A DNA stretch of 10,000 nt, from the NCBI RefSeq assembly GCF_020217185.1, contig NZ_JAIWNX010000152.1, forward strand, positions 1 through 10,000, read 5' to 3'. Shown here one piece after another: positions 1 through 7,105 of the stretch. The translations under genes were made by a program, and so were the position numbers. Under the pieces are notes generated by a model. The model worked only from the letters and a program-made list of their open reading frames with translations. It was not told the origin of the DNA and did no database searches. This stretch comes from Asticcacaulis sp. GTDB taxonomy: Bacteria; Pseudomonadota; Alphaproteobacteria; Caulobacterales; Caulobacteraceae. Numbering within the stretch: the first letter of the stretch is position 1; the number at the start of each line of letters is the position of its first letter.

Positions 1-209
1 TCACCTATGAGCAGCTCAAACCGGCTTTGCTGGGCTATCTGGAGGCGCATCCGGCAGGGGGTGAGCGCAACCGGCAGCACGCGGCCGACATCCGCCGCCT
101 GATCGACGAGATTGGCGACACCTCGATTCACTCCGAACGCTGGACGGCGCACGCCGGTGAATTGCGTTATGCGGTCAATGAGTATCTGCGCGAAGAGGAT
201 CGAGCTTAA
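1..209 (+). CDS. C-terminal fragment of an unrecognised protein
   Basis: An open frame enters from the left edge (first full codon at base 3) and ends at a TAA at 207-209, leaving about 68 residues. The visible part is hydrophilic and probably helical, rich in Glu, Arg and Ala, with segments such as IRRLIDEIGDTSIHSERW and a charged end YLREEDRA. There is no membrane segment, signal or catalytic motif that I can assign, and I do not recognise the family. It converges on the minus-strand dgcA with only 9 bases between the two stop codons and no clear terminator hairpin between them. Coding is supported by the codon bias and the tight fit against the next gene. The start and most of the protein lie outside the window. 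Confidence 0.6.
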   Translation, partial: TYEQLKPALLGYLEAHPAGGERNRQHAADIRRLIDEIGDTSIHSERWTAHAGELRYAVNEYLREEDRA

Positions 210-218
210 CCTCCCAAT

Positions 219-1178
219 CTACCCCCACAGCGCCGGTTCGGGCGGTTCCAGCATCGAACCGGTGACTTTCAGCCCGTGCTCGCGGTCTTTGGCCAGCAGC
301 AGCGGCCCGTCGAGATCGACAAAGTCCGCCCCCTGCGCCACGATCATGGCCGGAGCCATGCTGAGCGAGGTGGCGACCATGCAGCCGACCATGATCATCA
401 GCCCCTTATCCTTAGCCGCCTGTTTCAGGGCCAGAGCCTCGGTCAGGCCGCCCGTCTTGTCGAGTTTAATGTTCACCGCATCATAGAGGCGCGCGCAGCG
501 CTCCAGTTCGGCGCGTGTGTGCAGGCTTTCGTCGGCGCACAGCGGCACAGGGCATTTATAGCCTTCCAGTGCGTTGTCTTCGCCCGCCTTCAGCGGCTGT
601 TCGATCAGCACGACGCCGAGGCGTTGCAGTTCGGGGGCCAGCGCTTTCAGACTATCGAGCGTCAGACCTTCATTGGCATCGACGATCAGGCGTGTCTTGG
701 GCGCATTGCGCCGCACGGCCTCCACGCGGGACAGATCGTCCGGCCCGCCGATCTTCAGCTTGAGCAGTGGGCGGCGGGCATTGGCGGCGGCCTGCGCCCC
801 CATGGCTTCGGGCGTATCAAGGCTCAGCGTATAGGCGGTCTTAAGCGGACTGAAACTACGCAGACCCGCCGTCTTCCAGGCGGGGACACCCGACGCCTTG
901 GCGCGCAAATCCCACAGGGCGCAATCGAGCGCATTGGCGGCAGCCCCCGTCAGGGCGGGCATTTGCCCCGCTTCGATGGCGGCGCGTGCGGCGTCAAGCG
1001 CGGCCAGCGCGCCTTCGACCGTTTCGCCATAGCGGGCATAGGGGACCGCTTCACCGTGGCCCCTGTACGTGCCGTCCGTCACCTCGACATAGATGACATG
1101 CGCCTCGGTCTTGGAGCCGCGGGCAATGGTGAAGCGCCCGGCAATGGGCCAGGCTTCGGAGCGACAGGTGACTTGCAT
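219..1178 (-). CDS. dgcA: Enolase-superfamily epimerase/racemase (DgcA / L-Ala-D/L-Glu epimerase type)
   Basis: This 319-residue protein has the full set of muconate-lactonizing-subgroup enolase motifs: the KxK base on strand 2 (K140, K142 in LLKLKIGG), metal ligands D167 (IVDAN), E193 (LIEQP) and D216 (CADES), and the opposite-face base K238 (NIKLDKTGG). A DLDGP motif (D288, D290) near strand 8 matches the DxD that binds the substrate amino end in Ala-Glu dipeptide epimerases. The N-terminal capping domain holds ARGSKTEA and PYARYGE. Known relatives epimerise L-Ala-D-Glu from murein recycling or, in Alphaproteobacteria, racemise N-acetyl-D-Glu (DgcA) during D-glutamate catabolism; sequence alone does not decide between them, so the symbol is tentative. 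It should be cytosolic and Mg-dependent. Length is normal for the family. The ATG overlaps the TGA of tipN by one base (TGATG) and has no strong ribosome binding site, which suggests translational coupling. The usual DgcA partner (DUF1611, DgcN) is not seen next to it. Confidence 0.88.
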   Translation of the reverse strand: MQVTCRSEAWPIAGRFTIARGSKTEAHVIYVEVTDGTYRGHGEAVPYARYGETVEGALAALDAARAAIEAGQMPALTGAAANALDCALWDLRAKASGVPAWKTAGLRSFSPLKTAYTLSLDTPEAMGAQAAANARRPLLKLKIGGPDDLSRVEAVRRNAPKTRLIVDANEGLTLDSLKALAPELQRLGVVLIEQPLKAGEDNALEGYKCPVPLCADESLHTRAELERCARLYDAVNIKLDKTGGLTEALALKQAAKDKGLMIMVGCMVATSLSMAPAMIVAQGADFVDLDGPLLLAKDREHGLKVTGSMLEPPEPALWG

Positions 1179-3952
1179 CAGATCAGATCGCTGATGGCGG
1201 CGTCGAACAGCAGATAGGTGCGCCCCGTCGGGGTGGCCAGTATCTCGGTCAGGGCACCGCGCGGATCACGGGTGAGCAGGGCGATATTGAGCTGCCGGTC
1301 GTAGAAGGTGACAAATTCCTGCGCCTGATCGCGCAGATTGGCGTCGGTGGTCAGGCGGCGGCTGAGGCGGCGGATGGCCGCCGGCGCAATGCGACGCAGG
1401 ACCAGACGCGCGCCTTCGTTATCGTCGGCGACGATGGCGGCGATGATTTCTTCGAGGCGCGAACGGTTGAGCAGGGCCTGCGCATCGACGCCCATCGAGG
1501 CGACTTCGGCAATCATCAGGTCATCGAGATTGTCCGGGCCGCCGGGCTCCACGGGGGCGGGGGCGGGCTCTGGCCGGGCAGGCGCGGCGCGCGGGCTGCT
1601 TTCGCGGCCATCCATGCCGTTCAGCAGGTCGCGCCACGACAGGCCGCTGGGGGTACGCGACGCCGACGGGGTGGCAGAGATCGGGCGCGGCGTATCGAGC
1701 GGCGCTTCCAGAGGGTCGAGCGCACGGCGTGAACGCTCAGGACGTTCGGGGCGCGCGGGCGTGCGCGGCTCGGGCGTCGCGGCGCGCGAGCTTGCGCTGT
1801 CGCGCGGGCGCTCAAAGCGCTCGACATAGGGGTTGGGGGCGGGCGGTGCGGTGGGCAGGGGCTGGGACGAAATGACCCCCATCAGGCGCACGGCTTCGGT
1901 CAGCATGTCGTAATTGCGCTTGACCCGCTCCTGAAACGCCTGATCGACGCTTTCGGTTTCCAGCGCCGCCTTGCGCGCCGCCTCGGTCATGGCCAGCAGG
2001 CCGTCTTCGACCGCGCGGCGGATTTCCTCGAGCCGCGACTTGGCCTGTAGCGGCAGTTCGTCGGCACGCGCAGTGAGGTCGCTCAGCGCCATCTCCACCT
2101 GCTTGATGCCATCACGCGCGTGACCAAAGGCGTTGTCGAGGCGGTCCGCGGCGGTCAGGCCGGCTTCGTCGATCAGGGTGGCGGAATCCTCAATCAGGCG
2201 ACGCGCCGAATTGAAGCGCGCATCGAACGCCTCATCGGCCTTCTTGCCCGCTTCAAACAAGGATTCGTTGAGGCGATCAACGCGCACCTGCGCCGTCTGG
2301 GCGGCATCGGCGGCCGCGCGGCGGGCGTCTTCGGCGGCGATATTCAGCTGCTCCAGCGCGCGGCGGGTCTCGTTGATCAGTTCATCGCGCGCATCGGCGG
2401 CCATGACCGAGATGTTGGACAGGGTCGAATGGATACGCGTTTCAAAGGCCGTGCGCTCGTTTTCGGCGCCATTGAGCACCTGACGGAACTGTTCCTGCGC
2501 GTGCAGCACCAGATCGCGCAGAATATCGACGCCGCGCGACGAGCTTTCGCCCAGTTCGATGGTGGCGTTGCGCGTCACGCTGAGCGCTTCGGACAGTTGC
2601 GCGCGCTGGTTTTCCAGATGGACGGCGAAGTCTTCCTGATCGGCGCGCAGCGACAGGGCGGCGGAGACCAGCCCGGCGCGCTGCTGCCCCAGGCCTTCCT
2701 CGACGCTGCGTATCTGATCGGCGACGCCGGCCCCGGCGGTTTCCAGACGCAGGGTCTGACGATCCAGGTCTTCGGCGACGGTGCGCGCTGTATTGTGCGT
2801 ATCGGCGGCCACGGTGGCAAGGTCAGCCGCGCGCGCCGCCAGTGCGGCCTCGGCTTCGCGCAACTGCGTCTGCGCCAGATCCGAGGCGTCGGCGACCATG
2901 CGCGCCTGACGGTCCACGGCGTCGATAACGCCGCGCGCCTGTTCATCGAGTTGCACGCCCATATCCATCGCCGCCTGCCGCTCAAGCGACAGGGCCCCGG
3001 TGATGGTCTGCGTCGATTGGCGCGCCTGTTCGGCGGCGGCCAGCATGGATTCGGTTTCGACCTTCATGCGCAGGCTGAGTTCATTGAGGTCGTTGTGCGC
3101 CACGCGCACGGCGCGCACCGCCTGTTCGACCTGCTGACGCAGCGATTCGACCAGAGCGGTCGTCTGGGTGGCGGCAATGGCGGCGGGGGCAACCATGGCG
3201 TCGGCCAGCGCCGCCGTGCGGCGGGCTTCGCGCGACAGGGCGGCGGCATGGCGCAGCGCAAAGGCCGTGGCGACGATCAGACCGATGGGGAACAGGGCCA
3301 GCGCCCCCAGAATCACCACACGGAACGGCTGAAGCGTAAAAGCGGCGATCTGGGTTTCGGCCCCCAGAATAAAGGCCGTCAGGCACAGGGCCCAGCCCAG
3401 GCTGATCACCGTCACCCCGCCCCAGAAGGGCACGGGTGAACCGCCCGACAGCTTCATGATGCCGTCGGGCTTGACTTCCACGGGGCTGACCGGCGCGGTG
3501 GCGGGCTCGGCCTTGCGGTGCGAGGTGAGGGCGGACGGCGCCTCAGTGTGGGTCGGCGGCGGCACGGGGGCGTGCAGCGGAGCCTCAACCGTTTCGGCGG
3601 GCGGCGGGGCCGGTTGCGGCTCTGAGACGGCGTGGGAATCCAGCGGCCGGTCGAGCAGGTCGTCCACCGGCGCGGGCTCGACCTCAAGCGGGGCCTCCGC
3701 GGTTTCGGGCACGACGTCGTGCGTCGCTTCGCTGTCTGCGCGGGCATCGCTCAGGTGCGCGGCCGACGGGATGTCGAGATCGTCCGTATCTGCGCTCAGG
3801 TTCGCCGTCTCGACATTCATTGCCTCTGGCATTGCCTCTGGGGCCGTATCTTCGGCGGGCGTATCGTCCTCAAACAGCGGGCGCAGTCTGGATTTGCGCC
3901 CCCGCGTCTCGGAAGACGAGAGGTTCAGAGGGGGACGAATGCGAGATTTCAT
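1178..3952 (-). CDS. tipN: TipN-like polarity factor, membrane-anchored coiled-coil protein
   Basis: The 924-residue protein has the architecture of Caulobacter TipN, the new-pole (birth scar) marker that places the flagellum and affects ParA-driven chromosome segregation. In order it has: a basic N terminus (residues 1-26); an acidic, Pro/Ala-rich disordered stretch (about 28-165); two membrane segments (about 177-197 and 212-232); a very long Ala/Glu/Arg/Gln-rich coiled coil (about 236-695); a Pro/Arg linker (about 698-805) containing an isolated LSWRDLLNGMD motif at 771-781; and a compact C-terminal region (about 808-924) ending in TGRTYLLFDAAISDLI. Known TipN is slightly shorter, about 890 residues, with the same two membrane helices and a large coiled coil. 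The start at 3952 is preceded by AGGA about 9 bases upstream. The name rests on architecture and general resemblance, not an alignment; another polar coiled-coil protein is possible. The gene is followed with a one-base overlap by dgcA. Confidence 0.78.
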   Translation of the reverse strand: MKSRIRPPLNLSSSETRGRKSRLRPLFEDDTPAEDTAPEAMPEAMNVETANLSADTDDLDIPSAAHLSDARADSEATHDVVPETAEAPLEVEPAPVDDLLDRPLDSHAVSEPQPAPPPAETVEAPLHAPVPPPTHTEAPSALTSHRKAEPATAPVSPVEVKPDGIMKLSGGSPVPFWGGVTVISLGWALCLTAFILGAETQIAAFTLQPFRVVILGALALFPIGLIVATAFALRHAAALSREARRTAALADAMVAPAAIAATQTTALVESLRQQVEQAVRAVRVAHNDLNELSLRMKVETESMLAAAEQARQSTQTITGALSLERQAAMDMGVQLDEQARGVIDAVDRQARMVADASDLAQTQLREAEAALAARAADLATVAADTHNTARTVAEDLDRQTLRLETAGAGVADQIRSVEEGLGQQRAGLVSAALSLRADQEDFAVHLENQRAQLSEALSVTRNATIELGESSSRGVDILRDLVLHAQEQFRQVLNGAENERTAFETRIHSTLSNISVMAADARDELINETRRALEQLNIAAEDARRAAADAAQTAQVRVDRLNESLFEAGKKADEAFDARFNSARRLIEDSATLIDEAGLTAADRLDNAFGHARDGIKQVEMALSDLTARADELPLQAKSRLEEIRRAVEDGLLAMTEAARKAALETESVDQAFQERVKRNYDMLTEAVRLMGVISSQPLPTAPPAPNPYVERFERPRDSASSRAATPEPRTPARPERPERSRRALDPLEAPLDTPRPISATPSASRTPSGLSWRDLLNGMDGRESSPRAAPARPEPAPAPVEPGGPDNLDDLMIAEVASMGVDAQALLNRSRLEEIIAAIVADDNEGARLVLRRIAPAAIRRLSRRLTTDANLRDQAQEFVTFYDRQLNIALLTRDPRGALTEILATPTGRTYLLFDAAISDLI

Positions 3953-4119
3953 AGAATACTGTCCTGCGCCAGGGTCTTTACCACCGGAAAGCCGGGTTCT
4001 CCCGTGAGGCGAACGCTAGCCGCAGATCATTGATAACGCAAATGGTTTAGCGGGGTAGAGGCGAGGATGTTTACCATAGGCTGCCACCCGTCCGGTCCGG
4101 CGGCGACGCCCCTGTCGGC
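3953..4119 (-). other. Non-coding gap upstream of tipN
   Basis: These 167 bases separate the stop of the Pro/Ala-rich membrane protein gene from the start of tipN, both on the minus strand. They probably hold the tipN promoter and 5' leader. I see no convincing -35/-10 pair, no GANTC methylation site and no terminator with a T run. A short CCGGTCCGG self-complementary stretch (4092-4100) just after the upstream stop is the only hairpin-like element. Confidence 0.4.
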
Positions 4120-4770
4120 CTATTGGGCGACGATGGTGCGAATCTGACCCGTCGCGGGGACCCCATGCGAGTCCGGGCAGGGACCGCTCAGCGCGTCTTC
4201 CTGTGCCTGACGCGACGCTTTGGCGGCCTTTGCCGCCTTGATCACCCACCTGGCATCTTCACCGCGCACGGCGATTTCCAGTGCGCCTGCCCGCAGGCTC
4301 TTTTCCACTTCACGGGCGATATTGGCCTGATCCTCGGCGCTCAGTTCAGCAACGTGCAGTCTCAGGGCCGGAACCGCTGGCAGAGGCGGCAGGGCCAGGG
4401 CGGGCGGAGCCGGGGGCGCGGGGGCCGCCACCGGCGGCAGCGCGGTTTGCGCTTCGGAGCGCACGGCCTTCACCCGCATGACGGGCGCACTCACCGCTGC
4501 CGCATCGCGTTTGGCCTCAGACTTTACGGGTTCGCTTTTGACGGCCACGGCCCGAGGGGCGGCCTCCTGCGCCGGGGCCGGCTGGCTGAGCGGGGTGGTT
4601 TCGCTTACGGGAGTGACCGGTGCGCTCGGCGTGGCCGCCGGCACGGCTTGTTTCTGGGTGACGGGCGCAGGTTTCGGCTGTTCCGGCGCCGCACCGGCAC
4701 CGAAATGCAGGAAGGCCGCGGAAACAAGGGCCGCAATAAAGCCGATGATGATGTCAAACAGCGCCGACAT
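4120..4770 (-). CDS. Membrane-anchored Pro/Ala-rich protein of unknown function
   Basis: The frame encodes 216 residues. An N-terminal hydrophobic segment (about 5-23, DIIIGFIAALVSAAFLHFG) follows a very short N-terminal tail and looks like an uncleaved inner-membrane anchor. Residues about 28-136 are a Pro/Ala/Val-rich spacer with scattered Lys, like the envelope-spanning spacers of TonB-type proteins but without a TonB C-terminal domain. The end (about 137-216) looks folded: LRLHVAELSAEDQANIAREV, then an amphipathic helix with AEDARWVIKAAKAAKA-like character and a single Cys at 198. I do not recognise a family. No strong ribosome binding site is seen upstream of the ATG at 4770. Coding is supported by the membrane-anchor and spacer organisation, the absence of a better frame and GC-rich third positions. 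The gene stands alone between two promoter-sized gaps. Confidence 0.7.
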   Translation of the reverse strand: MSALFDIIIGFIAALVSAAFLHFGAGAAPEQPKPAPVTQKQAVPAATPSAPVTPVSETTPLSQPAPAQEAAPRAVAVKSEPVKSEAKRDAAAVSAPVMRVKAVRSEAQTALPPVAAPAPPAPPALALPPLPAVPALRLHVAELSAEDQANIAREVEKSLRAGALEIAVRGEDARWVIKAAKAAKASRQAQEDALSGPCPDSHGVPATGQIRTIVAQ

Positions 4771-5080
4771 GTGAGATGCGCGTCCAGAAAATCCCCACCG
4801 GTCTGCCCCGGCCAGCCTTACGCCACTTTGAAATCGAGAGTCTGAGGTCAGGCAAAGCCCATGCCTCGTGCCTTAAATCATCACAAATATGCCGCAAATC
4901 GTTGACGACTGCAACTAAAAGGTTCTGAGGCAAGGCTTACCACTGAACGCGTGGCCGACCTTCTCCTATGGTGCCTCATTTGCTGGAAATTATGGCGATT
5001 GTTTGCCCTGTGGGTTATGGTAAAGACGCTGTCAGGGACGTGCAGCGAAAATATCACAGATTGCAGAAATGGGGGCGAAC
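4771..5080. other. Divergent intergenic region with probable promoters both ways
   Basis: About 310 bases separate two genes that read away from each other, so promoters for both are expected here. The stretch is noticeably more AT-rich than its flanks, especially 4870-4920 and 4975-5065. A GANTC site (GAGTC, 4838-4842), the target of the cell-cycle methylase CcrM in Caulobacterales, lies about 70 bases upstream of the minus-strand gene. A TTGACG hexamer at 4902-4907 could be a plus-strand -35 element, but I see no -10 partner at the right distance. No tRNA, small ORF or strong hairpin was found. Confidence 0.45.
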
Positions 5081-6493
5081 ATGCGCTTACGTAAGCCAGG
5101 TTTGATCGTGGCCGGTATAGCTTTGGGGGCCATTGTGTATCCGGCCGTGGCGCAGGCGCAGATGACGCCGCGTCTGGTGGAGCCGGCGCGAATCGGCACG
5201 GTGCATGAGGTTTTGGGCGCGGCCCGCTATGTGGCGACGCCAAAGGCCAACTGCCCCGAAGCCTCGCGGTCTTTCGACAATGGCCCCTGTTTTGACGGCG
5301 TGGCGGCGACGCTCAAGGCCTCCGGACTTACTCAGGCGCGGGTGCTGGGTGTGCGCTATGCGGCAGCCGCGGGCGAAGCCGTGCGCGGCGATTATGGCCG
5401 CGATTACAGCCTGTTCGACCTGACCCTGACGCCCGAAGGCCTGCGCTGGCGCGAAGCCGACCTGCCGACCTCGGACGTTTTTGTGCCGCGCGACTGCTAT
5501 GCCCTGCGCGGCGAAGGTGTGTTCTACACGGTCGAAACCCGTGGCGGGCAGACGGTGGCGCAGGAGCGTCAGACCGTGGTCTGTGGCGGCGGTCCGCGTC
5601 AGCCGAACGGCCCCTGGCGCGTCGATGGCCCATCCATTCCGGTTGATCCGCCCGTGGCCGGAGCGCCGGTACGCGCCAGCCGCGACGCCTGGCCGCGCAC
5701 GGAAACCCTGCGCGCACAAGGTGACTGGCGCTATCTGGCGCAGCCGGACCCGGCCTGCGCCGAAAGCGATGTGGTGCGCAAAACCTACTGCGCGCAGACG
5801 GGTATCGCCTATCTGCAAGCCCATGCGGAGGAAAAGGAACTGGACCTCATTGCCTCGAAATACGCGGTGCGCGCCGGTGATGTGCTGAAGGACGAGGCGG
5901 TCGAACAACTGGTGCTCAAGCGCGCCAGCAAGGGGTTCAAGGCCGACAAGCGCTGGTTCGAGCGCAGCAAGCTGACCATCCCGTCGGGCTGTTCGGCGAC
6001 TCAGGCCACTGTCTTCCGTGTGCACGACCGCGACGGTGCCCTGTTTGTCGCCGAAGAGGCCTTGAGCGACTGCGGCGCGCCACCTGCGCCGACGCCGCGC
6101 GACATTTTCGAAGCCTATGGCGAGGCGCGTCCGGTGGCCATGGCGCGCAGTTCGTGCCCGGACACGGCGCAGCTTCTGCCCGGTATCTGCTTCGAAGAGG
6201 TCATCGGCTATATGCGCGCCTTCGACCACAAGGCGCTGGACGTGGTGGTGCTGAAGCGTCAGGTGCGCGACGGTGAGCGCGTCTGGCAGGATTACGACAC
6301 GGCCAAGGTGCGCTTTGCCGATGGCAAGTATTCCGCCGAGCGTAAGGGGCAGCAGGTGCTGGGCTATGTCAGCATGAGCCGCTGCGAAGATATGTCCGAC
6401 CGCCCGGCCGAAGGTCGTGGCTATCGCATCGAATGGCGCGGCCGCTCGCTGATGGCCGTGCCCTATGAGTGGAAGGCCTGTCCGATCTATTAA
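5081..6493 (+). CDS. Exported protein with three tandem four-cysteine modules, function unknown
   Basis: Starting at the ATG at 5081 gives 470 residues with a clean Sec signal peptide: RLRK, a hydrophobic core GLIVAGIALGAIVYPAV, then AQA with cleavage before Q27. An in-frame ATG at 5069 would add only MGAN; I prefer 5081 because it follows GGGGGCG and starts the signal peptide directly. The mature part is periplasmic or secreted and contains exactly 12 cysteines in three sets of four: C58, C70, C139, C168; C226, C237, C304, C331; C359, C370, C435, C467. Spacings within sets are 12/69/29, 11/67/27 and 11/65/32. Each set opens with a similar stretch (ARYVATPKANC, WRYLAQPDPAC, ARPVAMARSSC), so the protein is a diverged internal triplication, presumably with two disulfides per module. 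A Pro-rich linker (about 170-205) separates modules 1 and 2. I recognise no enzyme motif or named family. Confidence 0.85.
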   Translation: MRLRKPGLIVAGIALGAIVYPAVAQAQMTPRLVEPARIGTVHEVLGAARYVATPKANCPEASRSFDNGPCFDGVAATLKASGLTQARVLGVRYAAAAGEAVRGDYGRDYSLFDLTLTPEGLRWREADLPTSDVFVPRDCYALRGEGVFYTVETRGGQTVAQERQTVVCGGGPRQPNGPWRVDGPSIPVDPPVAGAPVRASRDAWPRTETLRAQGDWRYLAQPDPACAESDVVRKTYCAQTGIAYLQAHAEEKELDLIASKYAVRAGDVLKDEAVEQLVLKRASKGFKADKRWFERSKLTIPSGCSATQATVFRVHDRDGALFVAEEALSDCGAPPAPTPRDIFEAYGEARPVAMARSSCPDTAQLLPGICFEEVIGYMRAFDHKALDVVVLKRQVRDGERVWQDYDTAKVRFADGKYSAERKGQQVLGYVSMSRCEDMSDRPAEGRGYRIEWRGRSLMAVPYEWKACPIY

Positions 6494-7026
6494 TCCCCGC
6501 CGCCGCCGCCGCCGCCGTCCCCGCCGCCATCACTGCTTGATGAGTCGGCAGAGCCGTTGTCGCTGGACGAATCGTGTGTGCCCTTGCCGGAAGACGGAGC
6601 GGAGGACGTGTCCGTCGCCGGGACAAAGCCGCCATCGGAGTCTGATCGGCGGGTCGTAGCGGATGTTGCGGGGTGAGCCGACGGCACCAAGGCCAGAGCG
6701 ATTAGTCCACCGAACACCAGCCCGTTGGCCCCGATCAGGGCCAGGGTGCTGAGCTGACTTGGTATGGGCAGAAGACCTGCGACCGGTGAGGCAAACAGGG
6801 CATAGACGGGCGTGACGACAAGCAGGGCCTGCCATAGCCAACCTTCGGGCTTACCGGCATCGCGCAAACGGGCGCGGGCGGCAAAGATCACCCCTGCTGC
6901 CATCAACAAGGCCTGAACCCAGCCTAGCCACGCGGCGTCGATGTCGGTGAAACGGCGCGCTATATCCGGCGCACTGACCAGCGCGACAAGGACAAACAGG
7001 AACAGGACAAAGGCGGGGCGACGCAT
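6490..7026 (-). CDS. Four-helix membrane protein with Ser/Asp/Gly-rich tail, unknown function
   Basis: The 178-residue product has four predicted membrane segments (about 5-20, 33-52, 64-84 and 94-114). A hydrophilic tail (about 120-178) follows, rich in Ser, Asp and Thr and ending in a run of seven Gly and a final Asp. The loop between helices 2 and 3, RARLRDAGKPEGWLWQAL, recalls the RLHD-G motif of DUF805 small membrane proteins, but the match is loose and I do not assign it. Its TAA stop is read from the same TTAA (6490-6493) that supplies the stop of the converging exported-protein gene. A GGAAGGA purine tract lies about 25 bases before the ATG, too far for a normal ribosome binding site; an in-frame TAG lies further upstream and no other start codon intervenes, so the start stays at 7026. 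Confidence 0.75.
   Translation of the reverse strand: MRRPAFVLFLFVLVALVSAPDIARRFTDIDAAWLGWVQALLMAAGVIFAARARLRDAGKPEGWLWQALLVVTPVYALFASPVAGLLPIPSQLSTLALIGANGLVFGGLIALALVPSAHPATSATTRRSDSDGGFVPATDTSSAPSSGKGTHDSSSDNGSADSSSSDGGGDGGGGGGGD
6497..6517. repeat. (CCG)7 trinucleotide repeat
   Basis: Seven perfect CCG units run here, followed after one TCC by two more. On the minus strand they encode the poly-Gly end of the four-helix membrane protein. The tract begins four bases beyond the stop codon of the converging plus-strand gene. Changes by whole units would alter only the length of the Gly run. Confidence 0.85.
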
Positions 7027-7105
7027 GGGCAGGCTCGGATCGGCGTTATCCTTCCCGTTCTAACACCAAGCGGGCACTTGTCGAATCCGAAAACGCGGAA
7101 AGGAC

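Noticed and set aside
276..1217. A 313-codon plus-strand open frame opposite dgcA
   Set aside because: The enolase motifs on the minus strand settle the coding strand here.
2120..3439. A 439-codon open frame on the plus strand opposite tipN
   Set aside because: It is a shadow of the GC-rich coding frame of tipN. Its product has a composition typical of antisense high-GC frames (Gly, Arg, His, Gln), with no domain.
4041..4050. Possible CtrA half-site (minus strand CTAAACCATT) upstream of tipN
   Set aside because: It deviates from TTAACCAT and has no second half-site at the right spacing; too weak to call.
4993..5006. Sigma-54-like GG/GC pair upstream of the exported-protein gene
   Set aside because: The spacing between GG and GC is 9 bases instead of the required 10, and the surrounding consensus is poor.
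5087..6229. A 380-codon minus-strand open frame opposite the exported protein
   Set aside because: The plus-strand frame has a signal peptide and periodic cysteines; the antisense product is Arg/His/Gly-rich without motifs.
7027..7105. Terminator after hisIE
   Set aside because: Only 4-base stems (TCCG/CGGA and CAAG/CTTG) without a T run are present, so I do not call a terminator.
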